From: Candidatus Krumholzibacteriota bacterium
Lineage (GTDB): Bacteria > Krumholzibacteriota > Krumholzibacteriia > Krumholzibacteriales > Krumholzibacteriaceae
Assembly: GCA_016932415.1 (NCBI GenBank)
Contig: JAFGCX010000034.1
Location: 62,001 to 126,000 of the forward strand
Direction: 5' to 3'
DNA: 64,000 nt
The position numbers and the translations under genes are program-made. Within the stretch, counting starts at the first letter, position 1. Every line of letters begins with the position of its first letter. The notes below the pieces were generated by a model, which had not been told where the DNA came from, searched no databases, and saw only the letters and a program-made list of their open reading frames with translations. This document shows, piece by piece, positions 62,388-64,000 of the stretch.

Positions 62388-63290
62388 ATGAAAAAGTTTA
62401 AATCAGCTTCCGAGATCCGCAAGGCAATCGTTGAAATCAGAAAAACAGGGAAGAAGATCGGTTTTGTTCCGACAATGGGGGCTCTTCATGAAGGGCATAT
62501 CAGCCTGGTGAAGATGGCAGGAAGTGTCTCTGACATGGTAGTCAGTTCGATTTTCGTTAATCCCGTACAGTTCGGTGAGGGCGAGGATTTTGAAAAATAT
62601 CCGAGAGATGAGGGCCGCGACTGTGAGATCCTGCGCGAAAACGGGTGCGATCTTGTATTTATTCCCGATGCCTCCGATCTGTTTTCCGGATCCAGGAGGA
62701 TCGGGATATCGATCGACGGACTGGCCGATAACCTCTGCGGGTATTCAAGACCGGGGCATTTCGAAGGTGTCCTGCTGATCGTAGCCAAGCTTTTTAACAT
62801 TCTTACTCCCGATTTTGCCTTTTTCGGTCAGAAAGACGCTCAACAAGCGCTCATAATACAGAGGATGGCCGCTGATCTGGATTTCCCAGTGAGGATAATG
62901 ATCGGTCCGACAGTAAGGGAAGAAGACGGGCTCGCCCTGAGTTCAAGGAATATCTATCTGTCGATGGCTGACCGCCAGCGCGCGACAGGGATGATAATTG
63001 GATTGAGAGAAGCTTTTTCCAGAGCGCGCGGTGGAGAGAGAGATTCCAGCGTCTTGAAGGATATAGTGACTGGCAGAATGAAAGATTCAGGTTTTGAGAT
63101 CGACTACGTCGAAATTGTCGATGCAGAGTCCCTTCGACCTGTGGGAAAGACCGATGGAACGGTTCTCATGGCAGCCGCTGGACATCTTTCAGGCACGAGG
63201 TTGATAGACAATATTGTCTTTCGGATATCGGCCGATCGCGTTGAGGAAGTACTTCCGGAATTTCACCGTTGGAGCAGATATGAAGAATGA
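62388..63290 (+). CDS. panC: Pantothenate synthetase PanC
   Basis: A 300-residue ligase joining pantoate and beta-alanine. The HIGH-type segment FVPTMGALHEGHISLV, SIFVNPVQFGEGEDFEKYPR, FFGQKDAQQALIIQRMAADL and VREEDGLALSSRNIYLS are diagnostic. The end part is the family dimer/lid domain. It starts six bases after panB and overlaps glmU by 11 bases. With coaX at 54 kb, the window holds three enzymes of coenzyme A synthesis. Confidence 0.95.
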   Translation: MKKFKSASEIRKAIVEIRKTGKKIGFVPTMGALHEGHISLVKMAGSVSDMVVSSIFVNPVQFGEGEDFEKYPRDEGRDCEILRENGCDLVFIPDASDLFSGSRRIGISIDGLADNLCGYSRPGHFEGVLLIVAKLFNILTPDFAFFGQKDAQQALIIQRMAADLDFPVRIMIGPTVREEDGLALSSRNIYLSMADRQRATGMIIGLREAFSRARGGERDSSVLKDIVTGRMKDSGFEIDYVEIVDAESLRPVGKTDGTVLMAAAGHLSGTRLIDNIVFRISADRVEEVLPEFHRWSRYEE

Positions 63291-64000
63291 CAGAGATATC
63301 GCGGCGGTAATCCTTGCCGCGGGCCAGGGGACAAGAATGAATTCCGACCTGGCCAAGGTGCTGCACAAGGTCGCGGGAAAGAGCATGATAAGACATGTCA
63401 TCGATGCTGTCAGTTCTCTTTCGCCTGAAAGACTGATCGTCGTGGTGGGGCATCAGGCTGAAGCGGTAAAAGAAGAATCCCGGGGCGGGAAAGTCAGGTT
63501 CGCGCTGCAATCGGAACGTCTTGGGACCGGCCACGCCGTCCTGCAGGCTCAGCCGCTGCTTGATGATTTTTCAGGTACTGTGATGGTACTGACCGGGGAT
63601 ACGCCGATGCTGAGAGGCAGTACGCTTCGGGCTCTTCTTGAGCATCATATCGGGGAAAAAGCGTCGGCTACCGTCCTGTCGGCCGTCTTCGACGAGGCTG
63701 GCGGATATGGCAGAATAGTAAAGGATGAGAAGGACCAATTCCTGAAGATCGTCGAGGACAGAGACGCGTCAGAAGAGGAAAAGGCTATCAGGGAGATAAA
63801 CAGCGGGATTTTCTGTTTTCAGTCGGAAGACCTCTTCCCAGCTCTGAGGAGGGTGGGAAGGGGAAATAAACAGAAAGAATATTATCTTACCGACGTGATA
63901 GGGATCCTTAGGGAGGATGGAAAGAAGACAGCAGTGTTTCTCTGTGGTGACGGCGTAGAAGTCAGAGGGATCAATGATATCGAGCAGTTGAAGGAAGCGG
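63280..64000 (+). CDS. glmU: UDP-GlcNAc pyrophosphorylase, GlmU-like (3' partial)
   Basis: The frame from ATG 63280 is open to the right edge (240 residues). The N-terminus IAAVILAAGQGTRMNSDLAKVLHKVAGKSMIRHVID is the nucleotidyltransferase signature of GlmU; VVVGHQAEAV, LGTGHAVLQAQ, LTGDTPMLR, GYGRIV and the YYLTDVIGIL segment follow in order. GlmU makes UDP-GlcNAc, the starting point for all mur genes in this window. The left-handed-helix acetyltransferase half lies beyond the window, so bifunctionality cannot be checked here. GGAGCAG precedes the ATG; it overlaps panC by 11 bases. Confidence 0.9.
   Translation, partial: MKNDRDIAAVILAAGQGTRMNSDLAKVLHKVAGKSMIRHVIDAVSSLSPERLIVVVGHQAEAVKEESRGGKVRFALQSERLGTGHAVLQAQPLLDDFSGTVMVLTGDTPMLRGSTLRALLEHHIGEKASATVLSAVFDEAGGYGRIVKDEKDQFLKIVEDRDASEEEKAIREINSGIFCFQSEDLFPALRRVGRGNKQKEYYLTDVIGILREDGKKTAVFLCGDGVEVRGINDIEQLKEA

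Overview
The window is a gene-dense bacterial chromosome segment, almost all on the + strand. Short gaps, ATGA/GTGA/TTGA stop-start overlaps and many TTG/GTG starts preceded by Shine-Dalgarno sequences point to long co-transcribed runs. Several features suggest a Gram-negative, meso-diaminopimelate-making, uncultured bacterium of the FCB type (Krumholzibacteriota, Latescibacterota or Eisenbacteria style): a MurE with the DNPR motif beside an LL-DAP aminotransferase-like gene, a Wzi-type outer-membrane barrel, MglA, RodZ, a YPNP...GIYIVRI C-terminal domain of the T9SS/FlgD kind, a GroEL GGM tail, and Arg/Ile codons rich in AGG/AGA and ATA. This placement is inference; there is no rRNA in the window.

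Layout. (1) 1-12.6 kb: a surface polysaccharide locus with glycosyltransferases, a GT2/sugar-phosphate-transferase-like fusion, a UDP-sugar 4,6-dehydratase, a FemAB/GNAT-like transferase, a flippase, a GT-C-like membrane enzyme, a methyltransferase and an exported beta-propeller protein. (2) 12.6-31.3 kb: a division and cell wall (dcw) cluster, mraZ-STAS-rsmH-ftsL-ftsI-murE-murF-mraY-murD-ftsW-murG-murC-ftsQ-ftsA-ftsZ, preceded by two arrays of MraZ-type TGGGN repeats and followed by a TPR gene. It has no murB or ddl and carries an extra STAS gene. (3) 31.3-37.8 kb: radical SAM protein, rpmB (minus strand), recG, HD hydrolase, zinc-ribbon protein, a pseudo-receiver/GHKL kinase and a minus-strand unknown. 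(4) 37.8-44.7 kb: the least explained part. It holds a PH-like/zinc-ribbon protein, a lipoprotein, an MglA-family GTPase with a long acidic extension, a CheY-like receiver, two small exported proteins, a TPR protein and a Wzi-like barrel. Two sigma-54-like promoters and a candidate structured RNA leader lie here. (5) 44.7-54.7 kb: UbiA-type prenyltransferase, uppP, valS, rodZ, uvrB, nadC, birA, coaX. (6) 54.7-64 kb: groES-groEL under a CIRCE element, a lipoprotein, an LL-DAP aminotransferase-like gene, folB, folK, a deoxynucleoside kinase, panB, panC and the start of glmU.

The genes join into a consistent envelope programme: precursor synthesis (mur genes, uppP, glmU, DAP supply), lipid-linked and exported polysaccharide, division (Fts proteins) and outer-membrane assembly, plus cofactor enzymes. 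The most original material is the MglA-centred signalling neighbourhood with its leader RNA, the STAS insertion in the dcw cluster, and the sugar-transferase fusion that lacks its expected catalytic pair.
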